Shown piece after piece: positions 52,575 to 61,854 of a stretch of 64,000 nucleotides of DNA. Source of the DNA: Planctomycetota bacterium. Its GTDB lineage: Bacteria > Planctomycetota > UBA8108 > JACQVS01. Numbering within the stretch: position 1 is the first letter of the stretch; each line of letters begins with the position of its first letter. Below the pieces are notes generated by a model. The model worked only from the letters and a program-made list of their open reading frames with translations. It was not told the origin of the DNA and ran no database searches. Position numbers and translations under genes: made by a program. The stretch lies in contig JANQLS010000085.1 in assembly GCA_028280485.1 (NCBI GenBank), positions 62,001 through 126,000 of the forward strand, written 5' to 3'.

Positions 52575-53774
52575 TCATTCAGGTACAAAGTTATTCTTAT
52601 AAATCATTTCGGAAACGAAATGAGCTTTAGTAGTAAGCAGCTTGTTATGGCGATCAGTTTCTCTAACCAAAAGAGCGAGTTTGTAAGCTTCTTCATTGTA
52701 AAAGAGGCAAGTTTCTAAGAACTCAAGAGCAAATATTTTTTCGTCCAAAGAAGAGTCGGCTGAATTTAAAATTTCTCGCTTAAATTCGAAATTTGCTTTT
52801 TCTGCCCCACCTACAAATAGGATTAAAAGAACGCTGGTTGTGATGACGACCAATCCTTTTCTCTTAAAGAGAGTCGGGATTAAAATAGATAAGCTAAATA
52901 AGAAAAGAGCGCTGCCACCGCAGTGAGCAAATAATCGAATGAGCACAGTGTTAAAGTGTTTTGAATAGTATCCAACAAGCTCTTCTTCATGCGTTAATAT
53001 GAAATCAGGTTTAGTAAGATCATAATGGTTTGTTAATTCGGTGAGTTGAACCTCTTTTAAATTTGTACCTTTTACAACCGGTTTGAAGTGTAGATGGATT
53101 TTGATTCCACGGTCAATATGAGTACTCAGCAAAGAGAACATAGGACGGTGTTTCTTCAAATAAGCAAAATCTAGTTTTGGAAATGTTGCTGACCTTAAGT
53201 GCTTACTATCTAAGGCATCAAATCGGATCGTTTTCTTTTTGGTGACGTTGGTTTTACTTCTGTTTTTATTTGTTCGTACTTCATAATTCATATTGACATC
53301 GACGATAGGGAAATCAACCTCAAGGTTTTGCTCTAAGACGGTTAGAACAAAATTAAAATGGTGAACTACATCTTGATGTTTGATTTGGAATTTTTTCTCA
53401 ACCACTAAATTCTCTTTGTCTAATTTGCACTCAAATGCGTCGAGATATTTACCGGTGCTTAAATCAGCATCGAGAACTAAGAAATGAAATAAAAGACGGT
53501 CATATCGTAGATGGGCAATACTATTCTCAGGTGGAATTGGTTTTACAGGCCAATGAAGTTTATCGTTACTCTGGCCTTCAGCGTACTTCTCGGGAACTGA
53601 ATAGAAAGTTCTTACAGTGCTGAACAAAAGAAGAAGAAAGAGAATCAAGCTTATAATACCGCTTCCAAATGCGAGTCGATGAGCTCTTCCTTTTTCTTTC
53701 GAAAATAGAATTCGATTTAAGCCGGCGATGATCAATAACACTAGGCCGATGATGGAAAAGATGAACAAGTTCAT
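52575..53774 (-). CDS. Membrane protein of the GntR-ABC operon, unknown family
   Basis: The 399-residue protein has two N-terminal membrane helices (MNLFIFSIIGLVLLIIAGL, SGIISLILFLLLLF), a large soluble domain of about 220 residues (60-280) and two C-terminal helices (FLFSLSILIPTLF, VVITTSVLLILFVGG). I do not recognise it. The soluble region has many charged and aromatic residues and no enzyme motif I can identify. It lies 17 bases after the ABC permease gene and 10 bases before the small membrane protein, so it belongs to the operon and may be a permease partner or sensor. Confidence 0.6.
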   Translation of the reverse strand: MNLFIFSIIGLVLLIIAGLNRILFSKEKGRAHRLAFGSGIISLILFLLLLFSTVRTFYSVPEKYAEGQSNDKLHWPVKPIPPENSIAHLRYDRLLFHFLVLDADLSTGKYLDAFECKLDKENLVVEKKFQIKHQDVVHHFNFVLTVLEQNLEVDFPIVDVNMNYEVRTNKNRSKTNVTKKKTIRFDALDSKHLRSATFPKLDFAYLKKHRPMFSLLSTHIDRGIKIHLHFKPVVKGTNLKEVQLTELTNHYDLTKPDFILTHEEELVGYYSKHFNTVLIRLFAHCGGSALFLFSLSILIPTLFKRKGLVVITTSVLLILFVGGAEKANFEFKREILNSADSSLDEKIFALEFLETCLFYNEEAYKLALLVRETDRHNKLLTTKAHFVSEMIYKNNFVPE

Positions 53775-53791
53775 AGTTTAGCCTTTCAGTG

Positions 53792-54595
53792 TTAAGCGGC
53801 GAACAGTAGATAAAGTCCAATGATAACGAAGTATATGAAGCAAAGTTGCCTGAGCTTAGATTTATCTCCTATTTGCTTCTGCATATAAAGCTGACTAGCG
53901 GCTGCTAGGAGAATCACAGACGTAATAATTAACATTGTTGAATTTACTCGAAACAGCCTTAGAGATTCTCTTTCGCTTATTTCTTTGAAGTACTGCGGAA
54001 GCACAATGCCTAAGAGGAAGATTATTCCGAGTCCGGCTAGTGATACTAAGAAGGGATAAAGAGTTGAATTTGAGTTTGGAGTGAGAGTTACACAGGAGTA
54101 TGAGAAAAAGAATATTGAAAATGGTAGTGCATGAAGGAGAGGAAGGTGGTTTTCTATGAGCCCAATTGAATATGTTGGAGCTAAGAATCCGGCATCAAAG
54201 AAGAGACCCCACAGCTTTTGTGGTAGATCGTTTTTAATTGCGAATTCCCCAAGCCCAATGAAGAAAAGTAAAGGAAGGAACCCAACGAGGAAACGAGTCC
54301 AAAAGATTTGACTCTTTGAAAAGGGTAATGCGAATGAAAATTCTTCCGCACCATCTTGGATATGACTTCCAGCTATAGACGGCGCAATCAATAAACTGTA
54401 GAGGCAGCCAAAGATAAGTAAGTTATCTAATTTTCCGTGATGGAATTGAAACACCCAAAGCCCTAACACCCAGGTCACTGTTACTAAGCTGAAGGCTAAT
54501 TGATTATCTAAGTAGGTCGATCGTATTAAGACCTTAATGGGTGTTGCCCTTCTTGTGGTAACCTCGTGTGAGGAAATTCGATCCACCGCTTCCAT
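53792..54595 (-). CDS. ABC-2-type transporter permease
   Basis: The 267-residue protein has at least six hydrophobic helices (FSLVTVTWVLGLWVF, LLIFGCLYSLLIAPSIAG, FLVGFLPLLFFIGLG, ALPFSIFFFSYSCVTL, FLVSLAGLGIIFLLGIVLP, LCFIYFVIIGLYLLF) and the layout of an ABC-2 permease such as YtrC/D. The ATG at 54595 sits immediately after the ATPase stop and has an AAGGGGG ribosome-binding site; the longer frame from 54652 would overlap the ATPase by 56 bases. The substrate is unknown. Confidence 0.75.
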   Translation of the reverse strand: MEAVDRISSHEVTTRRATPIKVLIRSTYLDNQLAFSLVTVTWVLGLWVFQFHHGKLDNLLIFGCLYSLLIAPSIAGSHIQDGAEEFSFALPFSKSQIFWTRFLVGFLPLLFFIGLGEFAIKNDLPQKLWGLFFDAGFLAPTYSIGLIENHLPLLHALPFSIFFFSYSCVTLTPNSNSTLYPFLVSLAGLGIIFLLGIVLPQYFKEISERESLRLFRVNSTMLIITSVILLAAASQLYMQKQIGDKSKLRQLCFIYFVIIGLYLLFAA

Positions 54596-54596
54596 A

Positions 54597-55529
54597 TCAA
54601 GCCCCCTTCCTCGTTGAAGAGAATTCATCGTTTTCGATATCAAAGAGCTCAATCAGTATGTCTTCCAGATTGGGAGTGAAAGTTTGAATTCTTAGGTTCG
54701 ATTGGGAAGCCTTAAGCTGAGCTTCCTTTTCCTCCGACCAATCGAAGTCTAAAGCACTGTAGACAGGACCAGATTTCTCAACTTTGATCGCCCCTTCAAT
54801 TTCAAAACTCCCTGGAACATCCTGCCCATCAAAAATGATTTGAACCTTTCGCGCTTTACCTTGAAGGTCATCCAAAGATTTAGAAAACGCGCATGAGCCG
54901 TTTTCTAAGAGCGTGATCTCATCGGCGATGCGCTCTAAGTCACTTACGATGTGAGTCGAGAACAGTACGGTCGTTCCTTCTCGATCGGAAAGAGCATCGA
55001 TCAAGGCATCGATCAGTTTTCTTCGAGCTGATGGGTCTAAACCCGCCGCCGGCTCATCTAAAAGAATGACTTTCGGCCGTGGTGCCATAGCTAAGGCGAT
55101 AGCCACTTTCCTGCGCTGCCCACCCGACATAGATTGAACGGGCTTGTCAGGATCTAAATCGAAACGTGAGATCAAATCTCTCGCCCATCGAGGATCCCAG
55201 TTGGGATAGAGACAGGCGCAGTACTGACAGAGTGCTCGGTAAGACCACTTGGCGTAAACTTTTGCTTCCTGGGAGACGTAAGTCACCTCTTGTCGTTGTT
55301 CAGCTTTCGCATTCCACAAAGATTGACCCAAGATGGTGGCACTCCCACCAGTGGGTTTTAGTAATCCCAGCAGCAATCGAAGTACCGTAGACTTTCCCGA
55401 TCCGTTCTTTCCCACCAGGCCCATCACACTCCCAGGGCACACCTGTAAATTCAGTCCTTTTACGGCGACCGTGCCGTTGGAATAGCGTTTGGTGAGGTTT
55501 TCCGTCAGAATGTTAAATTCCATATTCAC
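54597..55529 (-). CDS. ABC transporter ATP-binding protein (YtrB/BcrA-like)
   Basis: The 310-residue ATPase has Walker A GLVGKNGSGKSTVLR, the Q-loop region VTYVSQEA, signature MSGGQRRKVAIALAM, Walker B KVILLDEPAAGLDP and H-loop LFSTHIV. The C-terminal extension (about 225-310) is longer than the minimal domain, as in YtrB and BcrA. It powers the permease encoded directly downstream. Only 5 bases separate it from the GntR regulator gene. Confidence 0.93.
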   Translation of the reverse strand: MNMEFNILTENLTKRYSNGTVAVKGLNLQVCPGSVMGLVGKNGSGKSTVLRLLLGLLKPTGGSATILGQSLWNAKAEQRQEVTYVSQEAKVYAKWSYRALCQYCACLYPNWDPRWARDLISRFDLDPDKPVQSMSGGQRRKVAIALAMAPRPKVILLDEPAAGLDPSARRKLIDALIDALSDREGTTVLFSTHIVSDLERIADEITLLENGSCAFSKSLDDLQGKARKVQIIFDGQDVPGSFEIEGAIKVEKSGPVYSALDFDWSEEKEAQLKASQSNLRIQTFTPNLEDILIELFDIENDEFSSTRKGA

Positions 55530-55534
55530 TACCC

Positions 55535-55921
55535 TCAGGTATCATCGAGGTTTTCGAGTTCTGTTTTCAGGATCTCGATCACTTGCTCGGGCTCCAATCC
55601 CAACTGCCGAGCTTCGACCGCGAGTTTACGAGCTTGCTCCACTAAAGTTTGCTGGGCTTGTTGGTTGTTGAGTTGGGGTGGTTCGTCGTTAATGAAGACC
55701 CCTTTTCCGGGGCGGCGTTCGACGATACCTTCGTGAGCCAGATCGTTGTAAGCTTTGACAATCGTGGAAGGATTCACACTGAGTTGGCGGGCGAGTTCGC
55801 GGATGGACGGTAGACTGTCTCCCGGCTTCAAGCCTTTTGAGGCGACCAAATATTTCACCTGGTCGACAATTTGACGGTAGCTGGGAACACCGGAACCCGA
55901 TGTAATGTGAATGGGAATCAT
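55535..55921 (-). CDS. GntR-family regulator, YtrA subgroup
   Basis: From the ATG at 55921 the 128-residue protein has a GntR winged helix-turn-helix (SYRQIVDQVKYLVASKGLKPGDSLPSIRELARQLSVNPSTIVKAYNDLAHEGIVERRPGKGVFI) and a short helical tail (QQTLVEQARKLAVEARQLGLEPEQVIEILKTELENL), as in the YtrA subgroup. YtrA represses its own ABC-transporter operon in Bacillus. A palindrome 21-50 bases upstream is the likely operator. The upstream in-frame start at 55987 would overlap that palindrome and is rejected. Confidence 0.92.
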   Translation of the reverse strand: MIPIHITSGSGVPSYRQIVDQVKYLVASKGLKPGDSLPSIRELARQLSVNPSTIVKAYNDLAHEGIVERRPGKGVFINDEPPQLNNQQAQQTLVEQARKLAVEARQLGLEPEQVIEILKTELENLDDT

Positions 55922-55941
55922 TCTTCGTCCAATAAATCCTT

Positions 55942-55971
55942 CTGTTTGGCTGTATGGTAACACCCAAACAG
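55942..55971. promoter_or_regulatory. Candidate GntR operator
   Basis: CTGTTTGG (55942-55949) and CCAAACAG (55964-55971) are perfect inverted half-sites separated by 14 bases, between the divergent gntR and propeller genes. The 22-base half-site spacing, two helical turns, suits a GntR dimer. It would control both directions. Confidence 0.6.
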
Positions 55972-56024
55972 TTGGGCGCCAGTCCAAAAATCAAATTGAT
56001 CGAAAGAATTTGAAAATCATAGCT

Positions 56025-57794
56025 ATGCGTTTTGCTCGATTACTGTCTTTATTCGCACTTCTCGCCTTACCCTGGGGAGGGATTTCCACTGGGAATCAAC
56101 TGCGAGCTCAAGAGTCACAAGCTTTTACAAAATTTGCTCTTAACGGTGCAGATCTGAACCATCAACCCGTGGTAATGGAACTTTCAGCCGATGGAAAATC
56201 CGTCGTCTATTACCAGGGTTTGCCGTGGCCTCGGTTAGTTGTTCAAGGATTGAAAGATGACCAACCCAAGGTCCGACTCTTAAGCAAAATGGCGCCTTTC
56301 ACTTGGCGGAGGCCACGAATTTCTGGTGATGGTAAGTGGGTTTATTTCACTGCGAATCCTTACTGGAAGCCCCGTCGCCCGCGGGCCCTTGAAGCCCCCC
56401 AGCCTTGGTTTCCAAAAGTCGTTCGAGCGAATTGGGAGGGGACTCCAACTGAAGTGATCTACCCTAAAACTGCGACCAGTGCGGGAGAGTTCGGTGTGCT
56501 CCTGGATCTCCATCCCAAGTCCGGTCGACTTCTGATCGGTACGGGTACTCAGTTAACCAGCACCCTTGTTCAACAGGGGACAACTCAGCTCAAGGTGCAA
56601 GAAATAGATCCTTCTACAGGAGTCCTCAAACCTTTGGGATTTGAAGTCGGATTTCACGAAGGCATTCGATACTCGGGTGATGGTCAATCCATTTACTACA
56701 CCAATAAATTTTCCTCCCAGCTTTTCCAACTAAAATTGAATCAAGGGACTCACGCGGCTCTTTCATTAAACAAAGCACAAATTGGAAGACGTCTGGACTT
56801 TCATGAACTCATTCCCAGTTGGCGATCCCACCTAGGAAGTTTTAGCTCGGGTTCCACCGAGACCTATCTCTTAACGAGGACTCAAAACACTAAAGGAATT
56901 GTTCTTCAACCTAAAGGATCGCCAGATCAATGGAAAGGAGGGCCTTCAGTTCCTCTTTCTTTACAAAAGGGAATTTTATTATCACGAAGCCATTTTGAAG
57001 ATTGGCCGGTGGGGACATTAAGTTCGTGGGCCGCTCCTAGCTTGAAGTCAGAAAAAGTATTTTTGTCATCGGGATGGGTTACGAAGGAGCTGAACGCACG
57101 TTCCTATTTAAGTGTCGTCTCTCAGTTTTCCCCTGATGTCCAAATGTGGAAGGAGCGCTTGGTAGCTTCCTTTCCTCCAAGAAAAGTAGGTGAAAAACTA
57201 ACTCACTTAAGAGCACTGATAAAAATTAAAAACTACATTCCAGAAAGACCCGATGTCGAGGTGAGTTTCACTGTTTTAGAAACGGCAAAAGGTTTCGGTC
57301 GAATTGAAATCAGCACTCCGGCTATCAACCCGGCCGATGTTCCTGCTTTAGAGACCTGGGACTACAGTGAAAAGAAATTGGAATTTACAAGCGATGAAGG
57401 AACGCGATCACCTCGCCGGATCGATGAATATCATGCTCTTCTCAGTTTAGTTTCTCCTTATCGTTTATTTGTAGATCCAGCAGGTTTGAATGACTCTCTT
57501 CAATTCAGTAAAGGACCTACGAATGAAAGTTTATCCTTTCAATATAAGAATGGATTTCACGGAGAAATCACCTTTCAAAATCATGAAGGTAGTTGGGTAC
57601 CTTTAAAAATACAGAGTCCCAAGTGGTTCAAGTCAAAAGCGAGCTTGAAAGGTAAAACTCAAGCCCAGCAACTTCAAACGGTTCAATTTTTAAAGTACGA
57701 AAAACAAAATGGGCGGTGGACCCCAGTGAGTCTTCAGTTGAATGATGGGGGCCGAGTTCTCGGATTGAGCTTGGAGGTTTTGGAGTGGAAGTAG
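56025..57794 (+). CDS. Secreted TolB-like beta-propeller protein
   Basis: The 589-residue protein (ATG at 56025) has a signal peptide (LLSLFALLALPWGGISTGNQLRAQ) and an N-terminal TolB/WD40-like propeller with PD40-type strands (VVMELSADGKSVVYYQGLPW, RPRISGDGKWVYFTANPYW, RYSGDGQSIYYTNKFSSQLFQL). The C-terminal half is beta-rich with no motif I recognise. PD40 propellers usually bind peptides or proteins. It is transcribed divergently from the gntR operon and may share its operator, but its link to the transporter is unknown. Confidence 0.7.
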   Translation: MRFARLLSLFALLALPWGGISTGNQLRAQESQAFTKFALNGADLNHQPVVMELSADGKSVVYYQGLPWPRLVVQGLKDDQPKVRLLSKMAPFTWRRPRISGDGKWVYFTANPYWKPRRPRALEAPQPWFPKVVRANWEGTPTEVIYPKTATSAGEFGVLLDLHPKSGRLLIGTGTQLTSTLVQQGTTQLKVQEIDPSTGVLKPLGFEVGFHEGIRYSGDGQSIYYTNKFSSQLFQLKLNQGTHAALSLNKAQIGRRLDFHELIPSWRSHLGSFSSGSTETYLLTRTQNTKGIVLQPKGSPDQWKGGPSVPLSLQKGILLSRSHFEDWPVGTLSSWAAPSLKSEKVFLSSGWVTKELNARSYLSVVSQFSPDVQMWKERLVASFPPRKVGEKLTHLRALIKIKNYIPERPDVEVSFTVLETAKGFGRIEISTPAINPADVPALETWDYSEKKLEFTSDEGTRSPRRIDEYHALLSLVSPYRLFVDPAGLNDSLQFSKGPTNESLSFQYKNGFHGEITFQNHEGSWVPLKIQSPKWFKSKASLKGKTQAQQLQTVQFLKYEKQNGRWTPVSLQLNDGGRVLGLSLEVLEWK

Positions 57795-57991
57795 TCCGCA
57801 CGCTCCGCGTGCGGCCTTCCTATCAGGCTGTTTTTATGTTGGATCGATTAAAAGCTAGAAGATTTGTATCGTTTAGGAATTAGAGCGATTATCGATAGAG
57901 CCTTGAATGATGACTCGATTCGGTTGGTTTGAGAAAAGATTGATTGGGTAATCGTTACTTAAGAAGGCCGCACGCGGAGCGTACGGACTAC
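57791..57991. repeat. Inverted-repeat unit with GTAGTCCGCACGC ends (family F copy 2)
   Basis: GTAGTCCGCACGCTCCGCGT at the left is matched by its complement, ending GTACGGACTAC, at the right, about 200 bp apart. The left end overlaps the stop codon of the preceding gene. The interior is non-coding. Confidence 0.7.
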
Positions 57992-58004
57992 AGCGTGCGA
58001 ACTA

Positions 58005-58454
58005 CTAATGCTCATCCGAATAAATCGCAGGTTTGGGCTCACTCAATAGATCTTGCTTTGCTCGAACTTGCTTGATCATGAAAGAGTCACCGTACTTTTC
58101 GATTTCTTTAAAGATAGCTTTTGCGGCTTCGGTGTCTCCCGTTTCGAGGGCGAGGTTGGCTTGGCGTAAATCAGCTTGGTATTGAACTTGTCGTTGAGAG
58201 CGGAGCGCTGCTAATCGATCTCGCAATTGGTTGGAATAGTAATGATCGATCAAGCCTAACTCAGCCACTTCGATGGCTTTTTTAATGAATCCACCGGATT
58301 CGTAGGCATCCACTTCGTGAAGGTAGCTGACGAGTGCGCGTTTGACTTCTGGGATGTCTTCTTGTCTTCTGTAGGTTGGGGCGCAACTCAGTTGGAGGGC
58401 GAGCGTGAGAAAGAGGATCCCGACAACAAATTTATAATTGGGGCTTCTTTTCAT
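58005..58454 (-). CDS. Helical-repeat lipoprotein
   Basis: The 149-residue protein has a signal peptide with lipobox QLSC (FVVGILFLTLALQLSCAPTY). The body is helical, with segments ALVSYLHEVDAYESGGFIKKAIEVAELG, QADLRQANLALETGDTEAAKAIFKEIEKYG and a lysine-rich end, resembling two to three TPR-like repeats. It may be an envelope adaptor. No family is recognised. It is transcribed divergently from maf. Confidence 0.65.
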   Translation of the reverse strand: MKRSPNYKFVVGILFLTLALQLSCAPTYRRQEDIPEVKRALVSYLHEVDAYESGGFIKKAIEVAELGLIDHYYSNQLRDRLAALRSQRQVQYQADLRQANLALETGDTEAAKAIFKEIEKYGDSFMIKQVRAKQDLLSEPKPAIYSDEH

Positions 58455-58602
58455 CGAACTTTTTTCATCGCATTCATCTGATGATGGAATTAGATTTTGG
58501 TGGTTTTTCTAACTCACCAAGGGACCCACCTAAGGGCCCACCAAACGTTTCTCTTCAGACAATGTTTTAACTTCTCAAAGGCTCGTTGCCAAGGAATTCA
58601 TT

Positions 58603-59232
58603 ATGCGAACTGTACTCGCTTCAGCCAGCCCTCGTCGAAAAGAGCTTCTCCAATCTTGGGGAATTAGCTTTGAGGCGATCCCAGCCGAGGGGCTCGATGA
58701 ATCTGCGGTGACGGGTAGCCCTGAAGAAGTCGTCGTTCAGTTAGCTGAAATGAAGGCTCAATGGGTGCGAGATGCTTTGGCTAAAAAAGGGGAAGATGTA
58801 GCCTCTATTCGCTTCATCGGATCGGATACGGTGATCGGTTTTGAGGGTGAAGTCTTAGGAAAACCTAAAGATGCTGAAGATGCTAGCCAAATGTTAGGCC
58901 GTCTTTCGGGTAAGTCCCATGAAGTCTTATCTGGAGTCTGTGTCCTCGGTCCAAACGCAGAAAAAAAATCAGGCTACGTTCTTTCCGAAGTGATCTTTAA
59001 AAACTTGAGTAAGCAAGAAATTCAGAACTATGTCGACTCCGGCGATCCCTTCGGCAAGGCGGGTTCTTACGGAATTCAAAGCGGGGGTCGAGTTCTCATC
59101 GAAGGTTTTAACGGCTGTTACTATAACATTGTAGGGTTACCCCAAATGTTCACGCTAAGGCTTTTAAATGAAGAAATTTCCACGTGTGATTGCCCTCAGC
59201 ATGACTTGTTTCTCTCCGGCGGTGAGTGCTGA
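58603..59232 (+). CDS. maf: Maf-family nucleotide pyrophosphatase
   Basis: The 209-residue protein has the Maf motifs ASASPRRKELL (residues 6-16), FIGSDTVIGFEGEVLGKPKD and DPFGKAGSYGIQ, which form the nucleotide-binding cleft. Maf proteins hydrolyse non-canonical or canonical dTTP/UTP/CTP to monophosphates, limiting misincorporation and affecting cell division. The C-terminus ends in an unusual Cys-rich tail (STCDCPQHDLFLSGGEC). Its last 37 bases overlap the convergent helicase gene. The start ATG has CAAGGAAT upstream. Confidence 0.9.
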   Translation: MRTVLASASPRRKELLQSWGISFEAIPAEGLDESAVTGSPEEVVVQLAEMKAQWVRDALAKKGEDVASIRFIGSDTVIGFEGEVLGKPKDAEDASQMLGRLSGKSHEVLSGVCVLGPNAEKKSGYVLSEVIFKNLSKQEIQNYVDSGDPFGKAGSYGIQSGGRVLIEGFNGCYYNIVGLPQMFTLRLLNEEISTCDCPQHDLFLSGGEC

Positions 59233-61775
59233 TTCCAAAACGTTTTTAATTCTTCTTCAAGGTTTTGGGTGATCAGTTCCTTTGGCGTTTCCTCATACCA
59301 ATTTTTCGGAAAGAGTTTTTGGTAGGGAGGAATGGAAAACCGTTGTCCCACTAAAACGATGACTCCGACGTCTTCCGGAGTTCGAATCAATCGCCCAGCC
59401 GATTGAATCACGCGGTGCATTCCCGGGTAAAGATACGCGTATTCGAATCCCTTCCCGTAGAGATTGTGGAAGTATTCACGAATAAATTCTTCTTCAGTAC
59501 CAAATTTAGGAAGCCCGGGTCCGACGACGATGACTCCACTCAACATGCTGTGGGGATAGTCGACGCCTTCACCGAAAATACCACCCTGAACGGCGAGAAT
59601 GATCTTTCTTGAATCCGGTTCTTTTAAGCTTTCCAACAAGGCGTCGCGTTCAGCTTCAGTCATTCGAGGAGTTTGAAGGATGACATCATCCCCGATGCGC
59701 CAAGGCATAAATTGATTAGCAACTTCTTTCAAATACCGATGGCTTGAGAAGAAAGCCATGTAATTTCCGGGTCGACTTAAGGCGACTTGATCGATCGTTC
59801 CCGCCACTTTGGAGGCATCCGTTTGACGCTTCTTGTAGGTGGTATAAATATTCGGAACAACGAACACCGCTTTGTTTTCTTTGGGAAAGTAGGATTCCGA
59901 AGAAAAAATTTGGGTTCTCGAAGGATTGTAACCCAGCAAATTCCCGAAGAACTCAAAGGGCTCTAAAGTAGCTGACATACTGATGGTCGAGTGGAATTTT
60001 CCCAAGCACTCTCCCAGGGCCTTGGCTGGATTCAAGCACTGAGCTTTTAAATACTCTTTTCTTCTCTCTTGTTTTAAATAGACCGCGATCGGGACATCCT
60101 TGGTTCTAAGTTCTAAGACTTCCGTAAAGAATTTCAGTTGCTTGGAGAGTTGCTCGACGGGGTCGTCTTGAGCTTTCCCTCCACTTTCTTTTCTTTGGAT
60201 GACTCTTCTTTGTCGCGCCGGCTCTAAGCTCTTATAAATCTCTTTAAAAAGCTGAGGATCTAAGTCTAAGTCTACAGTTTCTGCTTCTTTTGAGGGTTTG
60301 AGCTGAGAGATGATCTCTTTGAGATGGTGGCTGACTTCAAAGAGATCTCGATCCTGGCTGGCGGCGTGAGGTTCAGCGATTTCAATTACATCTTGAATCA
60401 GCTGAGTCTCGATGGCGGGTGAATGATAGCCCCTACCTCGTGAAGGTAAGTTGTGAGCTTCATCGATGATTAAAATGGAGTTATTGGCGAGGACATCAAA
60501 AGTATTGTCTCTATGTAGCGGGCTTGAACGATCGAAGACGTAATTGTAATCTCCGATGATGAAATCTGCTTCTTCAAGTGAATCGATGCTCAGTTCGTAA
60601 GGGCAAACTTTGGCTTCAAACGCCTTATCGTATAAGCTTTCGGCGCTCATTAGGGCTAGAGAACTGAGTTCTTGATCTAATCCTGACTCCCGAATCTTAC
60701 GGGTATACGACTTGGCGTATTCACAGTAACTGTCGTGACAAAAGATTTCTTTTCCCTCTTGAACTAAGGGGCACATCTTTTCTCGTGCTCTTAAGAGTCG
60801 CGCTCGAAAGAAGGGGCCTTCTAAATCATCAGGAACGATCTGTTCTTTTTCACATTGGGAAAGAAACAGTTTTAATGTCTCTAAAACTAATCGTTGTTGA
60901 GTCGTTTTGGCGGTGACCCAAAAGACCTTCATCCCTTGAGGGAGAGCGTAGGAAATCGCAGCAAACAGAACGGCAGCAGTTTTACCAATTCCGGGGGGAG
61001 CTTGGAGAAGGAGTTGAGATCCTGTCTCTAGAGTTTCTCTCGCTTTTACGGAAAGAGCTTCTTGTCCTTTTCGGTACGATTCAAAAGGGAAGGGGAAACG
61101 ATCTCTAATCTGTTTTAATGATTGAGCACGACGCTGCGCTTTTAAATAGGGCTCCAGAATCTCAATGAGACGACTCTGGATGAGATCTTCAGTGGCTTGA
61201 AGATCGGGAAGAATTTCGACACTTAGTTCTCGAAATTTTTCATCCTCTTGAGTCAAATTCCTGAAGACGAGTTTGGCGGTGAGGTCTTGTTCTTGAATCT
61301 TGTCGAGTTGCAGGAGCTCTTTAATTCGTTCGTTTTGAGATTGGCAGATGAGAAAGAAATAGATTTCTAATTGGAGCTTGTACTCTGCGTAGCGAAGACC
61401 TTGCTGAACTTGCTGATTAAAGTCTTCAACTAAGTCGCGTTCAGAAAATACTTCAGGAGGGAGAATAACGGTTTTAACTTCCTCCAGGATCCCCTTGGCT
61501 TCCTCTTTTCTAAAGCCGTCTAATCGGCCTTCAATAAAAATGGTATGCCCGGCGATCTCCAATTGGGCTTCCAGTTTGAGTTCATTGATGTATTTGGTGG
61601 CGAGGTCGGCATCTTCAGTGACGAGATCTTGGTACCGGAGGCTGTGCTCCTGCGTTCCCATGGTCAGTCGAGCTTGAGAAACTAAAGCCTTTCGAATGGA
61701 AGTGTCGGCTCCCTGCCGCACGAGATCTCCCACGCTTAAATGAAGCTCTTTGGTTTCTCTTTGGTATTTAATCAC
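59196..61775 (-). CDS. PD-(D/E)XK nuclease fused to XPD/DinG-type FeS helicase
   Basis: The 859-residue protein combines an N-terminal nuclease-like domain (about 60-135; IEGRLDG, then ILEEVKT, matching the D and ExK of Cas4/RecB-type nucleases) with a superfamily 2 XPD/DinG helicase. Helicase motifs are QAPPGIGKTA (Walker A, near 257), the FeS-cluster cysteines MCPLV, FCHDSYCEY and KVCPYE, IIDEAHNL (Walker B, near 436), SMSATLEP and QSAGRLIRTPED (motif VI). DinG-type helicases unwind R-loops, D-loops and flaps 5' to 3'; the fused nuclease suggests processing of branched DNA. It overlaps maf by 37 bases in convergent orientation. ATG start at 61775. Confidence 0.92.
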   Translation of the reverse strand: MIKYQRETKELHLSVGDLVRQGADTSIRKALVSQARLTMGTQEHSLRYQDLVTEDADLATKYINELKLEAQLEIAGHTIFIEGRLDGFRKEEAKGILEEVKTVILPPEVFSERDLVEDFNQQVQQGLRYAEYKLQLEIYFFLICQSQNERIKELLQLDKIQEQDLTAKLVFRNLTQEDEKFRELSVEILPDLQATEDLIQSRLIEILEPYLKAQRRAQSLKQIRDRFPFPFESYRKGQEALSVKARETLETGSQLLLQAPPGIGKTAAVLFAAISYALPQGMKVFWVTAKTTQQRLVLETLKLFLSQCEKEQIVPDDLEGPFFRARLLRAREKMCPLVQEGKEIFCHDSYCEYAKSYTRKIRESGLDQELSSLALMSAESLYDKAFEAKVCPYELSIDSLEEADFIIGDYNYVFDRSSPLHRDNTFDVLANNSILIIDEAHNLPSRGRGYHSPAIETQLIQDVIEIAEPHAASQDRDLFEVSHHLKEIISQLKPSKEAETVDLDLDPQLFKEIYKSLEPARQRRVIQRKESGGKAQDDPVEQLSKQLKFFTEVLELRTKDVPIAVYLKQERRKEYLKAQCLNPAKALGECLGKFHSTISMSATLEPFEFFGNLLGYNPSRTQIFSSESYFPKENKAVFVVPNIYTTYKKRQTDASKVAGTIDQVALSRPGNYMAFFSSHRYLKEVANQFMPWRIGDDVILQTPRMTEAERDALLESLKEPDSRKIILAVQGGIFGEGVDYPHSMLSGVIVVGPGLPKFGTEEEFIREYFHNLYGKGFEYAYLYPGMHRVIQSAGRLIRTPEDVGVIVLVGQRFSIPPYQKLFPKNWYEETPKELITQNLEEELKTFWNQHSPPERNKSC

Positions 61776-61794
61776 AAAATTGGCATTTGTCCTT

Positions 61795-61854
61795 CCAAGC
61801 CCGAAGCTTTAGCGAGGGATAGAGTTCTATCCCTCGCTAAAGCTTCGGGCTTGG
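61795..61854. repeat. 60-bp perfect hairpin repeat (family C copy 3)
   Basis: Complementary arms of 28 bases (61795-61822 and 61827-61854), bearing CCAAGCCCGAAGCTTTAGCG, enclose a four-base loop. It sits 20 bases upstream of the helicase start, so its transcript could fold near the ribosome-binding site. Confidence 0.92.
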
